A stretch of DNA of 64,000 nt, from positions 1-64,000 of the forward strand of contig JAOSKE010000002.1 of NCBI GenBank assembly GCA_027493775.1, written 5' to 3'. Below the pieces are notes generated by a model, which did not search any database, was not told the DNA's origin, and saw only the letters and a program-made list of their open reading frames with translations. Source of the stretch: Kiritimatiellia bacterium (GTDB taxonomy: Bacteria > Verrucomicrobiota > Kiritimatiellia > CAIVKH01). Below are positions 22,536-33,567 of the stretch, piece by piece. The first letter of the stretch is position 1. Each line of letters starts with the position of its first letter. The translations under genes and the position numbers were made by a program.

Positions 22536-24421
22536 ATGAATAAAAAAAGATGTATGGCCGTTTGTCGCTCTGCTGGCGTTCCTGTTCGCCTGGCCGGTGC
22601 TCGACCGGATGATCGCACAGAAATTTTTTTCCCGAGCGCGTCGCGCAGGCGAAGGCGGCAGCAGAACAGGCCGCCACACAGTCCACCGATAGTTCCGGGG
22701 TCACCCCTGAACTCACTGCGGCGCCGGATACGGCTTTTCCCGAAACAACCAGCCCCCCCGCAGCTCAAGAAGTTGCGCCCGCACCCGCGTCGGCAGCCGC
22801 TCCTACCGTCGCCGCACAGGTGGAAACGCAAACCAGCACGAGCAGTGAAGCAGAACCGGTCTCGACTGCGAAGGAGGAGACCGCCGAGCTTTCCAACGAT
22901 CACGCCGACTTTGTTTTCACATCGCGCGGCGCCGGCATCACATCGGTGACACTGAAAAACTATCGCAGTACACTTGCCAAAGACAGCGGCCCGATGATTC
23001 TCGATTTTTCCGACTATCCGGCCCTCGCCTACACCGATCTGCCGGGTCTGTCCAAGGCGTACGATTTCTCACTCGCTGCTGCGGCAGATGGGCAGTCCGT
23101 TTCTTTCGAGCGCACTGCGGCTTCGGGTCTCAAGTTGCACCGCACGATTACGATTGATACGAATTACGTTCTCCACATCAGCGACAAATTCACCAACAGT
23201 GGCGACCAGAATCTGGAGCTTCCCTCCGCCATTTTGCGCACCGGCACAATGCGCCGTGAAGCGGGGCAAAAAGACGCGCGCGGCGTCGTTTCGCTCGGGG
23301 TGGATTCGCTCTCTCCGGGTGGTGAAAAGGTTCAACATTGGAGCAAAAAATTTCCCAAGTTCTTTGATGCAGGAAAGAAAGATGGCGTGGCGCTCCCTTC
23401 TCCAGCCTCCATCGCCCTCGTACCGCGCCCGAATCCTGTGGATTGGGTTGCAGCGAAGAACAAATACTTTGTACAGATCCTGACTCCGCTCGAAAATGTG
23501 GGCGAGCATGCGATCATTTACGCGAACCGCGCCCTCGCACCGCGCGAAGAAGTGGACCCCTCGTTCGCACCCACAAAGCTGACGGAAGTCGAAGAGGTTG
23601 CGATCGGTTTCGCCACGTTAAGTATGCCCCTCGCGCCCGGACAGACCCTCGAACGCGAGAGCACGCTGTATGTCGGACCGATGAAATACACGGAGCTGTA
23701 CGCACTGCGCCTGCATCAGGTGGACGTGATGGAGTTCGGCATGTGGGCGCCAGTGGGAAAAATTCTGCTTCGCATCATGAATTTCATTCACGATCACCTC
23801 CCGCTCCACAACTACGGCATTGCGATCATCCTCCTGACGATCATTGTCCGCGTCATCTTCTGGCCGATCACGCACAAGAGTACGGAAGGCATGAAGCGCA
23901 TGGCCACCGTTGCGCCGCTCGTGAAGGAAATCCGAGAGAAGTACAAGGAGAACCCGCAGAAACAGCAGCAGGAGATCATGGCGCTCTACAAGGAGCACAA
24001 GGTCAACCCCATCGGCGGCTGTCTGCCGATGCTGATTCAGATCCCGGTGTTCATCGCGCTCTTTGTGGTGCTTCGCACAGCCATCGAGCTGCGGTTTGCC
24101 GATTTCTTGTGGATCAAGGACTTGAGCGAGCCGGAAAATCTGTTCCCCGGCCAGTTGCCCTTCGGCTTCTCGCTGAACATTCTGCCGATTCTCATGGCGG
24201 TGACGATGTACTTCCAGATGAAGTTTTCCCCGACCGCCGGCGACCCGGCGCAGCAGAAGATCATGGGACTGATGATGCCCGCAATGATGCTGGTTTTCCT
24301 CTACAACTTCGCTGCCGGCCTCGCGCTCTACTGGACCACGCAGAACCTGCTGATGATCGTCCAGCAGCTCACGATGAAGAAGAAGGCGCTCGCCGCCCCG
24401 GCGCCCGCCAACGCGCGCTGA
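22536..24421 (+). CDS. yidC: Membrane protein insertase YidC (two frameshifts near 22542 and 22624)
   Basis: About 628 residues after repair. From ATG 22536 the reading should go MNKKDVWPFVALLAFLFAWP (first membrane segment), but an A7 run (22542-22548) needs one A fewer. A T7 run (22624-22630) needs one T fewer to give AQKFFPERVAQAKAAAEQAA. From about 22640 onward the frame is intact: Pro/Ala/Thr-rich linker, large periplasmic beta domain (DFVFTSRGAGITSVTLKNYR), then the conserved 5-helix insertase core (IILLTIIVRVIFWPITHKST, NPIGGCLPMLIQIPVFIALF). It inserts and folds inner-membrane proteins. Confidence 0.93.
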
Positions 24422-24498
24422 TCGCAAAAACTTCCAATGTTTGGAAGTCTGTGCTAGGCTGACTTCCAACCATTGGAAAGTTCAACAGCGAGGAAGCG

Positions 24499-26171
24499 AT
24501 GTCGAAATCGAATAATATCGTCGTTACGTTTGAGGACGGGCGAAAAGCGGAATGCCCGATTGATACACCGGTCTCTATGCTCCTGACCAACAAGGTGGAC
24601 GAACACGGGCGTCACTACATAGGGGCGGTGGTCAACAACCAACTCGTCTCGCTTGTTTTCAAATTGGAAGTGGACAGCGAAATTCGTTTTCTGACCTTCG
24701 CCGATCCCCTCGGCTGGCGCGTGTATCGCGCGACCTCTTCTTTCGTTCTTGCAAAGGTGGTCAAGGAACTGTTTCCCGAAGCACACTTTTCAATCGAACA
24801 CTCGCTCGGCACGGGATTCTACTGTTACTTTGAATTGAACGGTGTGGTTGAAATCAGCGATGAGCAGCTCGCGGCGATTGAACAGCGCTTCAAACAGCTT
24901 GTTGCGCAGGACGTGCCAATTGAGCGCCACAAGGTCAACTACAACGACGCGGTCAAGGTTTTCGAAGATCAGAAACAGCCGGATAAAACGAATCTGCTCC
25001 GTTTTCGGAATCCGCCCAAGGTTGTGATTTATACTTGCGGCGCATTTTCTGACCTTTCGCACGGCCCGCTTGCCGCCTCGACGGGAGTGCTCACCCACCT
25101 CGGGCTGCTGAAACACAAACCCGGTTTTGTGATTCAATTCCCCGACCGCAGCGTCCCCCGCGAATCCCCGAACTGCGCGAAGAACCCCAGTTGTTCAATA
25201 TTTTTCAAGAACACAAAAAATGGGGGCGCATTCTCAACGTCAACACCGTCGGACGCCTCAACGAGATCATCGCCAACAAGGAGATTGCAGATTTCATCCG
25301 TATCTCCGAGGCGCTCCACGAAAAGAAAATTGCAAATATCGCCGACCATATCGCGAAGCACAAGGATCGTATCCGCTGGATATTGATCGCGGGCCCGTCC
25401 TCTTCGGGCAAAACGACCTTCGCCAAGCGACTCTCGGTGCAACTCCGCGTCAATGGGTTGCAGCCGATGGCCATCTCCGTGGACAACTACTTCGTTGATC
25501 GCTCGCGTACACCGAAAGATGAAAACGGACAAAATGACTACGAGCACATTGAGGCGATTGACCTGCCTTTGTTCAACGAGCATCTACTCCGTCTCGATGC
25601 GGGCGAAAAGGTGGAACTGCCGACATTCAATTTTCAGCTCGGAAAGCAGGAATACAAAGGAAACTTTCTACAGCTAGCTCCGAATCAGCTCGTGATTTTG
25701 GAGGGGATTCACTGTCTCAATCCGCGACTCACGGAACAATTGCCAATGGATCGTAAGTACCGCATCTACATCAGCGCCCTAACGCAGCTAAACCTCGACA
25801 GCACAAATCGCATTTCGACGACAGACAACCGCCTTGTGCGCCGACTTGTGCGCGACAACCAATTTCGAGGGCACTCTGCCGGAGTGACCATGGGAATGTG
25901 GGGCAGTGTGCGGCGCGGCGAAAAGCAGTGGATATTCCCCTTCCAGCACCAGACCGACATCGCCTTCAACTCCGCCCTCGACTACGAGCTGGCAGTCTTG
26001 AAGCCATTGGTCGAGCCGTTGCTTGCCGAAGTAAAACCCGACAGCCCGCAATACGTCGAAGCGCGTCGAATGCAGGAATTCCTGAGCAGCTTCCTCTCTC
26101 TCCCCTACGACCTCGTGCCACCGAATTCAATTTTGCGTGAATTCGTCGGAAAGAGCAGCTTCCGGTATTAG
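24499..26171 (+). CDS. Nucleoside (uridine-type) kinase with N-terminal TGS and ThrRS-like domains (frameshift near 25160)
   Basis: About 557 residues after repair. N-terminal TGS domain (about residues 1-65: FEDGRKAECPIDTPVSMLL), then a ThrRS/AlaRS second-additional-like domain (about 70-210), then a P-loop kinase with Walker A GPSSSGKTTFAKRL and VDNYFVDRSRTPKDENG, as in the uridine kinase/phosphoribulokinase family. The two frames join near 25160: restoring one base gives PRE(I)PELREEPQLFNIF. Such fusions are widespread in bacteria; the substrate is probably a nucleoside. GAGGAAG precedes the ATG. Confidence 0.85.
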
Positions 26172-26317
26172 ACCAACAAGGGCTTGCCGCTGAGTGCGCA
26201 GCAATTCCCCGGGACAAGGGCGTCGCGGCCCCGCGCCTTTATTATTGCACAGGGGGGGCAACGCTGATTGGCCAGAGAGCTATTGCGCTCCCGGCAGTGC
26301 CTTGGCAGAGTTTGGAA

Positions 26318-27445
26318 ATGAAGATCGTGCTCGCCTTCGATTCGTTTAAGGGAAGTCTGGCTGCGGAGGTCGCGTGTCGAATCGCTGCCGAGGCGATTGT
26401 TACGGCGTGTCCCGAAGCCGAGGTCGTCGAGAAGCCTATGGCGGATGGTGGCGAAGGGACGGCGGCAGCCATTGTTGCCGCAAGCAAGGGTGAATGGATA
26501 CCCTGGCCCGCGACCGGGCCGCTACCGTCCATGATTGTGGATGCGGGCTTCGGCTGGCTGGCCAGCTCCAGGACTGCAATTGTCGAAATGGCGGCGGCAA
26601 GCGGTCTGACGCTTCTTCGTCCCGATCAGCGCAACCCATTTCAAACGACAACGCTCGGCACGGGCGAGCTGATTCGCGCCGTCGCCGACTACGGCGCGCG
26701 GCATATTCTTCTCGCCGTCGGGGGCAGCGCAACGGTGGATGGCGGCATCGGCGCGGCGCACGCGCTGGGCTGGCGATTTCTCAACAGATCCGGCCATGAA
26801 ATCGCGCCCAACGGAGGCGGACTTGGAGAAATTGTTTCGATCCGACCGCCGGATCATCACGCCGAATTTCCGAAAATCACCGTGCTCGCAGACGTGACTA
26901 ATCCGCTTTGCGGTGAAAGCGGTGCGGCCCGAATCTTCGGCCCGCAAAAAGGCGCGACTGCCGAACAAGCCATGCTGCTGGACGCGGGGCTGCTAAATCT
27001 TGGAAAGCTGATTCAACGCGACCTGGGAATAGATGTCCTATCGCTTCCGGGCGCGGGCGCGGCGGGCGGACTCGCCGCAGGAGCGGTGGCATTTATGGGA
27101 GCGACGATCACATCCGGTGTTGGCGAGGTGATGCGGATCATCGGACTTGATGAAGCAATAAAGGACGCCGACTGGGCGCTTACCGGCGAGGGCTGTCTCG
27201 ACGCACAATCGCTACAGGGAAAAGTTATCTCAGGCATTCTGCAGCTCGCGCACAGGCATGGGGCGCACGTCGCCGCACTCGCAGGGCGAATTGCTCTAAC
27301 TAATATCGAAATCCAAACAGCCGGAATCACCTTTGCCGACGCAGTTACTACGGAGAAACTAATGTTTGAGGAAGCGCGTCGCAATGCGCCGGAATTCCTT
27401 GAAATGGCCGTACATCGCTTCATTCGCGCTTGCATTAAAAGATAG
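26318..27445 (+). CDS. glxK: Glycerate 2-kinase, GlxK/GarK family
   Basis: 375 residues from ATG 26318, chosen because MKIVLAFDSFKGSLAAEVAC is the invariant family start and a GGAA site precedes it. Other signatures: VVEKPMADGGEGTA, TLGTGELIRAVADYG, LAVGGSATVDGGIGAA and SLPGAGAAGGLAAG. It phosphorylates D-glycerate, usually to 2-phosphoglycerate, feeding lower glycolysis, the step before enolase and pyruvate kinase, whose gene is 5 kb upstream. Confidence 0.9.
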   Translation: MKIVLAFDSFKGSLAAEVACRIAAEAIVTACPEAEVVEKPMADGGEGTAAAIVAASKGEWIPWPATGPLPSMIVDAGFGWLASSRTAIVEMAAASGLTLLRPDQRNPFQTTTLGTGELIRAVADYGARHILLAVGGSATVDGGIGAAHALGWRFLNRSGHEIAPNGGGLGEIVSIRPPDHHAEFPKITVLADVTNPLCGESGAARIFGPQKGATAEQAMLLDAGLLNLGKLIQRDLGIDVLSLPGAGAAGGLAAGAVAFMGATITSGVGEVMRIIGLDEAIKDADWALTGEGCLDAQSLQGKVISGILQLAHRHGAHVAALAGRIALTNIEIQTAGITFADAVTTEKLMFEEARRNAPEFLEMAVHRFIRACIKR

Positions 27446-27505
27446 AAGCGTAATTACCGTTGCGTCGAAAATATCGCTCACGTATGGTACGGCGCACTAA
27501 CACGT

Positions 27506-30055
27506 ATGACGCAGAATCGCCGGATTCTTATTGCGCTTTTGTTGCTTGCGCTTGTTGTCCGCTCGGCCGGATTGTTTCACGGCCTTGAAAGCGGAGTCAG
27601 CTTTCATCCCGACGCTTCAAAACAGGTCAATGCAGCCCAAAATTATCTGAACGGAATCTATCTCTGGTACAACGGCTCACTCGCCTATGATGGATATCCC
27701 TACGGGCTGAACCATGTTGATGAATGGCTGCTGCGTGGAATCTGGCCGATGGCGCGGCTGGTGATGAACGCTCTCAACACGGGACTCGAACTCTCGGACG
27801 CCCCGTCCAAGATCGCATTGCACTACATTCTACGGGCGCTCCGGGTGCTGTATAGCCTTTGCGCGTGGGGGCTGTTTGCGTGGATGCTTCGAAGGCTCCA
27901 ACCGTCTCGCACGCAGTATGCGCTGTGGTTGACGCTGGCCGCGCTCGCGCCGATTTCGAGCATCGTAACACACGCCGCGACCGGCGATGTCGGTCCGGAC
28001 CTCTTCGTTATGATCGCCCTGGCGCTGCTGCTCCACGCCCGAAGTGAAACCCCTCGCGCACTGCTATTTGCCGGGAGCGGCTTCGCGCTGGGCTGTGCGT
28101 TTGCCTGCAAATATCACGGGATTCTTGCAGGGCTGGTTCCCGCGCTGTTCCTTCTGCTTGCTCCGATCACGTGGCGCAGGCGCATCAGCTTGGGCCTGGC
28201 GACGGGCGTCGGAGCTATCGCCGGATTCATTGCGCTGACCCCGCATGTGCTGCTCGCGCCCAAAAAGACGCTGGAGCTAATCGGCGCAAATTTTGGCTAC
28301 ATCAAAAATTACGGCGTTGATCCGTCCTTTTTTCAGCTTCCGTTGCTGGAACGATGGGCCTTATGCTGGAGAAATAACACTCCCATTATTCTCGATGCAC
28401 TCGGCGTGGTTGCGTTTGTTCTCGCGCTAATCGCGCTGGCCCTCGCCGTCCGACGCATCTTCACGAAACGCGATGCGGAGCGCGCGTGGGATTTGGCGAT
28501 CATCGCCACACCCTTCATCAGCATCGCTGCGGCGCTCATCGGCAAGCCGCAACTGCAACCGTTTCACTTCAGTTTTTTTGCCCTCCCCGTCCTGCTCGGC
28601 GGAGCACTGATTCCTGCAATGAGCAAAAATCGGTTGCTGCAGGTGGCGCTGCCGGCGCTGCTCGCGCTGGGCGCGATGGAATACGCCGCCAAACAAAAAT
28701 ACGACCTGTATTACTGGCTTCGAGATGACACGCTCGAAGTCTCGACACGGATGGAGTCCGAACTCGTTAACTCCGAAAACGAGAAGTCACGACAGGTTGT
28801 GGCGCGATTGGCGATCGAAGAGGACAATCGGGCGGTCTTCAGAAACCGGCCAAGAGGGGTGAAATTGGCGAACGCGGGGGATTGGGTCGTGCACCCGGAC
28901 GAACTCCTTCCATCTACGCCATGGCCAATCAGAGAGAGCTGGATATTCACGGATATACCGGCATTTCCGCGGGAAAGCCGCTTGATTCAAGTCGAGGAAA
29001 ACCAGGATATCAGCCGAATCGTTATCACCGCCGCCGGGAAAGAATTACCCATCACGATCTACACCGGCTCGCGTAGAGCGGAAGTCGCCCTGCGCTGTGA
29101 CGATCAGACGCAAAACCTAGCGCTCGACCCCTTCGAGTCCAGGCAAATCATCATTCCCGCGGACACCGGCGAGTATTTCACTTCCAAAAATCAAACATGG
29201 CGTCGCCGCCATGCGCGTATTGTCAGCCGAGGCGCTCCGATTCTCGTTCGTTTCGGCGCCGCGCCAGTGACGCTGCCGGACCCGGCCCGTAGAGACCGCA
29301 AGTTGGCACAAGCGCAATTTCTATACGGCGTGTCAGGCGTGGAAGGCGACGGGCTTCTACGTGATCGCTGCCTGACTCCGGGAATCTATGCCATGGAGGT
29401 CGGCGCGGCGCGGGATGCGGCGCCGATGACGCTTGTGGTCACCGATTCATTGATGCGCAACAGAGAGCGCACACTGCGCCTTCCGCTTGAATGGACAAAT
29501 GAGATGTGGCGCGTCGAATGGCGGCATCCTCGCGATCTGCTGTTTGCGAATATCGGGCTATCTGTGAAAGACTCAGGCCCCGATGCATGGCCCCTGCCCT
29601 GGCATATCCGCCCGATTGAGGCACTTCCGGTGGACGAATCTGAAACGCGCAATCGGGAATGGCGACCCATGGTTTCGTTTGATCACAAAAACTGGACATT
29701 GGGAAACATTGAAATCCCGGAACGCGCAGCAGCGAATTCGGATTTGACGATTCGACTGCAACTGGACTCCGCAGTGAAGGCGATGTGTGACATTCGCGGG
29801 TACACCGCATTTGTTCATCTATTGGATAAAGACGGCGTTCAAGTATTCCAGCACAACATCCCACTCGTTGAAATTCCTGCGGCGCGTTCGGGGTTGGATA
29901 TACGCCGAGACTTGGGAATTTTGGATGTGCCAGCGGGCAGGTATGAAGTGCGAATCGGGATTTATACGCCACGGACGAAGAAGCGTCTAAAGCCGGACAG
30001 CGCAAATGCTGGCCGTGACAAACGGGTATCGGTTGGGTTCATTGACGTCGAGTGA
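27506..30055 (+). CDS. Large membrane glycosyltransferase-like protein (GT39/PMT fold)
   Basis: 849 residues. About 10-11 membrane helices occupy residues 5-400. An early acidic motif after the first helix (GVSFHPDASKQVNAAQNYL) corresponds to the catalytic Asp loop of PMT/ArnT-like GT-C enzymes. The C-terminal 430 residues are soluble and beta-rich, presumably periplasmic. It probably transfers a sugar from a polyprenyl-phosphate donor; the acceptor is unknown. The start at 27506 is ATG. It stands alone upstream of the convergent esterase gene. Confidence 0.75.
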   Translation: MTQNRRILIALLLLALVVRSAGLFHGLESGVSFHPDASKQVNAAQNYLNGIYLWYNGSLAYDGYPYGLNHVDEWLLRGIWPMARLVMNALNTGLELSDAPSKIALHYILRALRVLYSLCAWGLFAWMLRRLQPSRTQYALWLTLAALAPISSIVTHAATGDVGPDLFVMIALALLLHARSETPRALLFAGSGFALGCAFACKYHGILAGLVPALFLLLAPITWRRRISLGLATGVGAIAGFIALTPHVLLAPKKTLELIGANFGYIKNYGVDPSFFQLPLLERWALCWRNNTPIILDALGVVAFVLALIALALAVRRIFTKRDAERAWDLAIIATPFISIAAALIGKPQLQPFHFSFFALPVLLGGALIPAMSKNRLLQVALPALLALGAMEYAAKQKYDLYYWLRDDTLEVSTRMESELVNSENEKSRQVVARLAIEEDNRAVFRNRPRGVKLANAGDWVVHPDELLPSTPWPIRESWIFTDIPAFPRESRLIQVEENQDISRIVITAAGKELPITIYTGSRRAEVALRCDDQTQNLALDPFESRQIIIPADTGEYFTSKNQTWRRRHARIVSRGAPILVRFGAAPVTLPDPARRDRKLAQAQFLYGVSGVEGDGLLRDRCLTPGIYAMEVGAARDAAPMTLVVTDSLMRNRERTLRLPLEWTNEMWRVEWRHPRDLLFANIGLSVKDSGPDAWPLPWHIRPIEALPVDESETRNREWRPMVSFDHKNWTLGNIEIPERAAANSDLTIRLQLDSAVKAMCDIRGYTAFVHLLDKDGVQVFQHNIPLVEIPAARSGLDIRRDLGILDVPAGRYEVRIGIYTPRTKKRLKPDSANAGRDKRVSVGFIDVE

Positions 30056-30172
30056 GTTCGTCCTGCGCCAAGCGCGTTTGTGATTGAAATCATTTTAGCC
30101 GTGACGACCTCGTCCAGAAAATCGGTGTCCGTCTCGTGGACAAGGCGTTTCCGGCTCGCCTCCGTAACGACG

Positions 30173-30202
30173 TGCGGCCGACCTCGGGGAGATCGGCCGC
30201 AG
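30173..30202. terminator. Hairpin between convergent glycosyltransferase and esterase genes
   Basis: GCGGCCGA and TCGGCCGC form a perfect 8-bp stem with a loop of about 10 bases. It lies between two convergent stops (30055 and 30226), the right place for a bidirectional terminator, but neither side has a T-tract. Confidence 0.5.
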
Positions 30203-30225
30203 TCATTCGTCATTTATGCCGCCAC

Positions 30226-33200
30226 TTATGGAATCCGAACGCCGGTGCGGTAGAAGCCTTCCGTCGTTGCGTTCGTGACGCTAAGGAAGACAGCAGACCC
30301 ATCTCCCGCGCCGGGGACCGTGGCGTCCAGTGGAGTCCAGGTCCCGTTCACGATATCATCCGTGAACCACGCGTCGTACACACGGCTGTTGGTCGTCGGC
30401 GGGCCCGCCTGCAACTGAAGCACACCTGCGCCGTCCGCATTGATAATCATGTTCGGGTAGTACGAGCTGCCATTTGTCGGATCGGTATCGGCAATGTACT
30501 CCTCCCAGTTGGAAGCGCCATCATCGTCCTCATCTGCGACCGCTGTGCTGTTCGTACCCAACTCGTAGCGATTCCACCATTCCATCGGAATGCCGTCATG
30601 TTCTGTCGGCTCAGGTTCTTCGCTGGCCGGACGGATGAGCACCGCGGTCTCGCTGATACTGGATTCGCCACCGCCCTGCGCAACGACCTTCAAGTTATTG
30701 ATGTAGAAATTGCGTTGCTGGTTGTTCGTGTCACCGGTCCCGTTCTGGTAGGACCAGGCGCGGAAGTTATCAATGCTTCCGGCAAAGGTACCCGTGTAGG
30801 TTCGCTTCGCTCCACCCACCGGCGTAATGTCCACCGAATAGCTGCTCGAGCTCGTCAGGGTAAATGCGACATTCAGCCCATTGCTGGTCCAGCCAATATC
30901 CGTCACGCCGGTGGCCACGTTGTAGTTATGGTCGCCACCGTTGAAGAACAGCTCCCACACGGTAACGCCACTGCTTCGCAGCGCTACGCCCACTGAACCG
31001 CCCTCTTCCCATATCCAGTTATTCCGCATAAGGACGGAGAATGTTTCACCAGTCGTTAGGGCAGAAGAGAACGGGCGGATGGCCTCGGCCATGTAGCCGC
31101 CTTCATGCGACCACATGCCCCAGGCGGCAGCGTCCGTGAAGTGGCCGCTACTGCCCGAAACATTCGATAGATTCCATGCGCCGAATCCAAAGCCGCCATT
31201 GCTCTGATCAGCCCACGCGCCGTCAGGGTAGGCCGGATCCGTCGCGCTATCAAAGGCGTTCGTCAGTATGGCGGGCAGAATCTTGCTCGCGCTGACAACA
31301 ACCTCGTTCGTGCCCACACCAACCGGGACCGCCGTGAGCGTCCAGGCAGCGGTGATCGGTTGCGAACCGGAATCACCTGTGAGCGAGTTTGTCCACTTGA
31401 GGTTCGTCCAGTTGGCAGCGTTCGCCGTGCCCTGAATGTCATAGGTCTCGGTATGTTCATCCACGATCAACGCGGTCGCCGGGTTCGTGATGACAAGCTC
31501 CGGCGGCGCGGGATCGTTATCCGTGATTGTAACCGTCGCACTCGCCGGAGAACCGAGACTCGCAACGGTCGCGCCGCTCAAGTTCACGCTGAAGGTTTCG
31601 TTCCCCTCATAGCTGGCATCGTCGAGGATGGTGACATCGAAGAACTTCTGAGCGCTGTCGCCATTCGCCCAGTTCAACGTCCCGCTTGCAGCGGTATAGT
31701 CCGAACCAGCAATTGCTGTCCCGTTCGCGGTTGCATACGCAACACTTGCTGCGCCATCCGAGCCACCGGTCCGGGTGACATATATGCGAACGCTGCCAGC
31801 GCCTTCGCCAACCGAGTAGGAAGAGTTCGCAAACTGAACAGTTCCAGCAGAAACTGGCGGGGCCGAAGTGTACAAACCACCCGATTCATCCAGGATATTG
31901 TAGAGATAACGGAACGACTCCGGAAGTTGAAGCTTCCAAGCTGCTTCGTTGTGGCCTTGGTTGAAGCCGACGGCGATTTTCATGTCGTCGCCAATCACAT
32001 ACCCATCGGCCATGTAATAGTCATACGTCTGCCAGAACGGATTCCACATCTGGCTGTCGCTCTCGTTATCTCCAGCATATTGCCAGATTCGCTTGCCTTT
32101 TGTCGGCTGGGAATTGATCCACTGAGTAAAGGTGGGGCCGTACCAGTAGGATGGAGATACAGCGCCAATAAGCCCGAAGACATTGGTGCTTAGACCTTGA
32201 TACGCAGCAATAAGTCCACCCAGCGATGACCCCATGTTGCCTGTGTCCATCCTATTGGTCAGCGTACGATAGGTGCCATTGATGGAAGGCATAATGTTAT
32301 TCTTGATGTAGAGCAGATAGTAGTTGCCCGTATATCCATCTTGCGGCGTGCCATATTCACTCATGCGGCTACCTGTATTATTGATCGCCACAATGATGGT
32401 CTCGCGCATACGGCCCCCGGCGATTTCAGCGGTTGCTGCCGGGTCAGCTGACCATGAGCCAAAATCTCCTCCAGGATCAAAGACATTCTGTCCATCGTGC
32501 ATATAGAGGACGGGATAACGCTTGGTGGTGTTCTGTGTGTAGCCACGCGGGAGATACACGCGACCGCCACGAGTGGGAATCCCATTGTTTGTGTAGCTGG
32601 AACTCCAACTATTAACGGATGATACACTCGGCTGAGATACAGTTGACGGTGGCTCGTAATTGAAAACCATCCCATCCTGAATGAAGAGTTGGTCAAGCGG
32701 CGTGACATAATTGTTGCCAATTCCACCCTGACTCGGGTTTCCCCATTGCTCCACGTTGTTTGCATAACCGTGCAAAACAAACTCCAGCGTCTTGCCCGCC
32801 ACACCGATTCCGGTGACGACATATTTCGACTCGTTTCCGTTGCGTCCCTGACCGAGTCGGGTCATCACCGGAGAATGCCCCCAAACGTCATTTCCCTGAT
32901 TGTAATACACCGTCACATTCGTCCATGTCGAAAGGGCGTACACCGTCTTACCCGTATAGCCGGGGTTCCACTTCGCCAGATTTGCAGTAGGGCCAGATTG
33001 AGGGATCGTTCCGTTCCCGGTATTTCTATAGGTACTGCTACTTGTCGTTCGAGTGAACAAGCGATAGCCGACCGATGAATCCGCCTCGTTCGCCGGAAGC
33101 GCAAAACGGCCAACCCAGTTATTGTTTCCTGAGTTCCACATCTTTATTGCACCCGTCGTAGTCAACGAGTTCAACTCGGGACGATCCACCGCGACAAATA

Positions 33201-33330
33201 AAGCGCTGCCATTGGCAACGCTTTGATTCTGTGTGATGATGATCGTATTCATCGGTGGTCTTACAGCGAAGACCTGAGCGCAGGATGCCGCGAAAAATAT
33301 CGCGGGCAGAAGTCTAAACCAGCCTCTCAT
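30226..33330 (-). CDS. Secreted alpha/beta-hydrolase (esterase D-like) with Calx-beta and C-terminal anchoring-type module
   Basis: 1034 residues from ATG 33330, which opens the signal peptide MRGWFRLLPAIFFAASCAQV and has AGGAG just upstream; the 150-residue upstream extension is spurious. Order: an N-terminal beta domain possibly binding starch-like glycan (about 25-230), then an Esterase-D/enterochelin-esterase domain (VYLPRGYTQNTTKRYPVLYM, nucleophile elbow GSSLGG, acid in AGDNES, His in GFNQGHNEAAW). A Calx-beta domain follows (SYSVGEGAGSVRIYVTRTGG), then an Ig-like segment, a LamG/CBM-like beta domain and a DDDGASNWEEYIADTDP helix with a terminal beta module. It is likely an extracellular carbohydrate or feruloyl-type esterase. 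Confidence 0.8.
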   Translation of the reverse strand: MRGWFRLLPAIFFAASCAQVFAVRPPMNTIIITQNQSVANGSALFVAVDRPELNSLTTTGAIKMWNSGNNNWVGRFALPANEADSSVGYRLFTRTTSSSTYRNTGNGTIPQSGPTANLAKWNPGYTGKTVYALSTWTNVTVYYNQGNDVWGHSPVMTRLGQGRNGNESKYVVTGIGVAGKTLEFVLHGYANNVEQWGNPSQGGIGNNYVTPLDQLFIQDGMVFNYEPPSTVSQPSVSSVNSWSSSYTNNGIPTRGGRVYLPRGYTQNTTKRYPVLYMHDGQNVFDPGGDFGSWSADPAATAEIAGGRMRETIIVAINNTGSRMSEYGTPQDGYTGNYYLLYIKNNIMPSINGTYRTLTNRMDTGNMGSSLGGLIAAYQGLSTNVFGLIGAVSPSYWYGPTFTQWINSQPTKGKRIWQYAGDNESDSQMWNPFWQTYDYYMADGYVIGDDMKIAVGFNQGHNEAAWKLQLPESFRYLYNILDESGGLYTSAPPVSAGTVQFANSSYSVGEGAGSVRIYVTRTGGSDGAASVAYATANGTAIAGSDYTAASGTLNWANGDSAQKFFDVTILDDASYEGNETFSVNLSGATVASLGSPASATVTITDNDPAPPELVITNPATALIVDEHTETYDIQGTANAANWTNLKWTNSLTGDSGSQPITAAWTLTAVPVGVGTNEVVVSASKILPAILTNAFDSATDPAYPDGAWADQSNGGFGFGAWNLSNVSGSSGHFTDAAAWGMWSHEGGYMAEAIRPFSSALTTGETFSVLMRNNWIWEEGGSVGVALRSSGVTVWELFFNGGDHNYNVATGVTDIGWTSNGLNVAFTLTSSSSYSVDITPVGGAKRTYTGTFAGSIDNFRAWSYQNGTGDTNNQQRNFYINNLKVVAQGGGESSISETAVLIRPASEEPEPTEHDGIPMEWWNRYELGTNSTAVADEDDDGASNWEEYIADTDPTNGSSYYPNMIINADGAGVLQLQAGPPTTNSRVYDAWFTDDIVNGTWTPLDATVPGAGDGSAVFLSVTNATTEGFYRTGVRIP

Positions 33331-33567
33331 TCTCACTCCTCCGTATGTGTTGACCTTCAAAGTGTGTCCTCCATCAGCCCTCACGTTGGGTGCGAGTCTG
33401 AATGTTAGAGTATTGTGAGTCAGGCGTTTTTTTAAAGCGCTTCGCCCTCTGCCGTCGGTTTGCTGGTTTGAACGACTCCAGCGTTTCAGTGTCTGCATAT
33501 TTGGCTTTTCATGCTTTCTGTTGGCATAAGAGATGCTTTTCAGAAGGGTTGAGCTACTATCGCGCCT

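Noticed and set aside
22536..22640. Programmed ribosomal frameshifting in yidC, rnpA, metY and others
   Set aside because: The sites share no slippery heptamer plus downstream structure, and the direction varies. Many unrelated housekeeping genes are affected, so indel errors explain the data more simply.
23443..24462. 339-codon plus-strand frame overlapping yidC
   Set aside because: It is an alternate-frame shadow of the conserved YidC core, His/Arg/Asp-rich and with no start signal.
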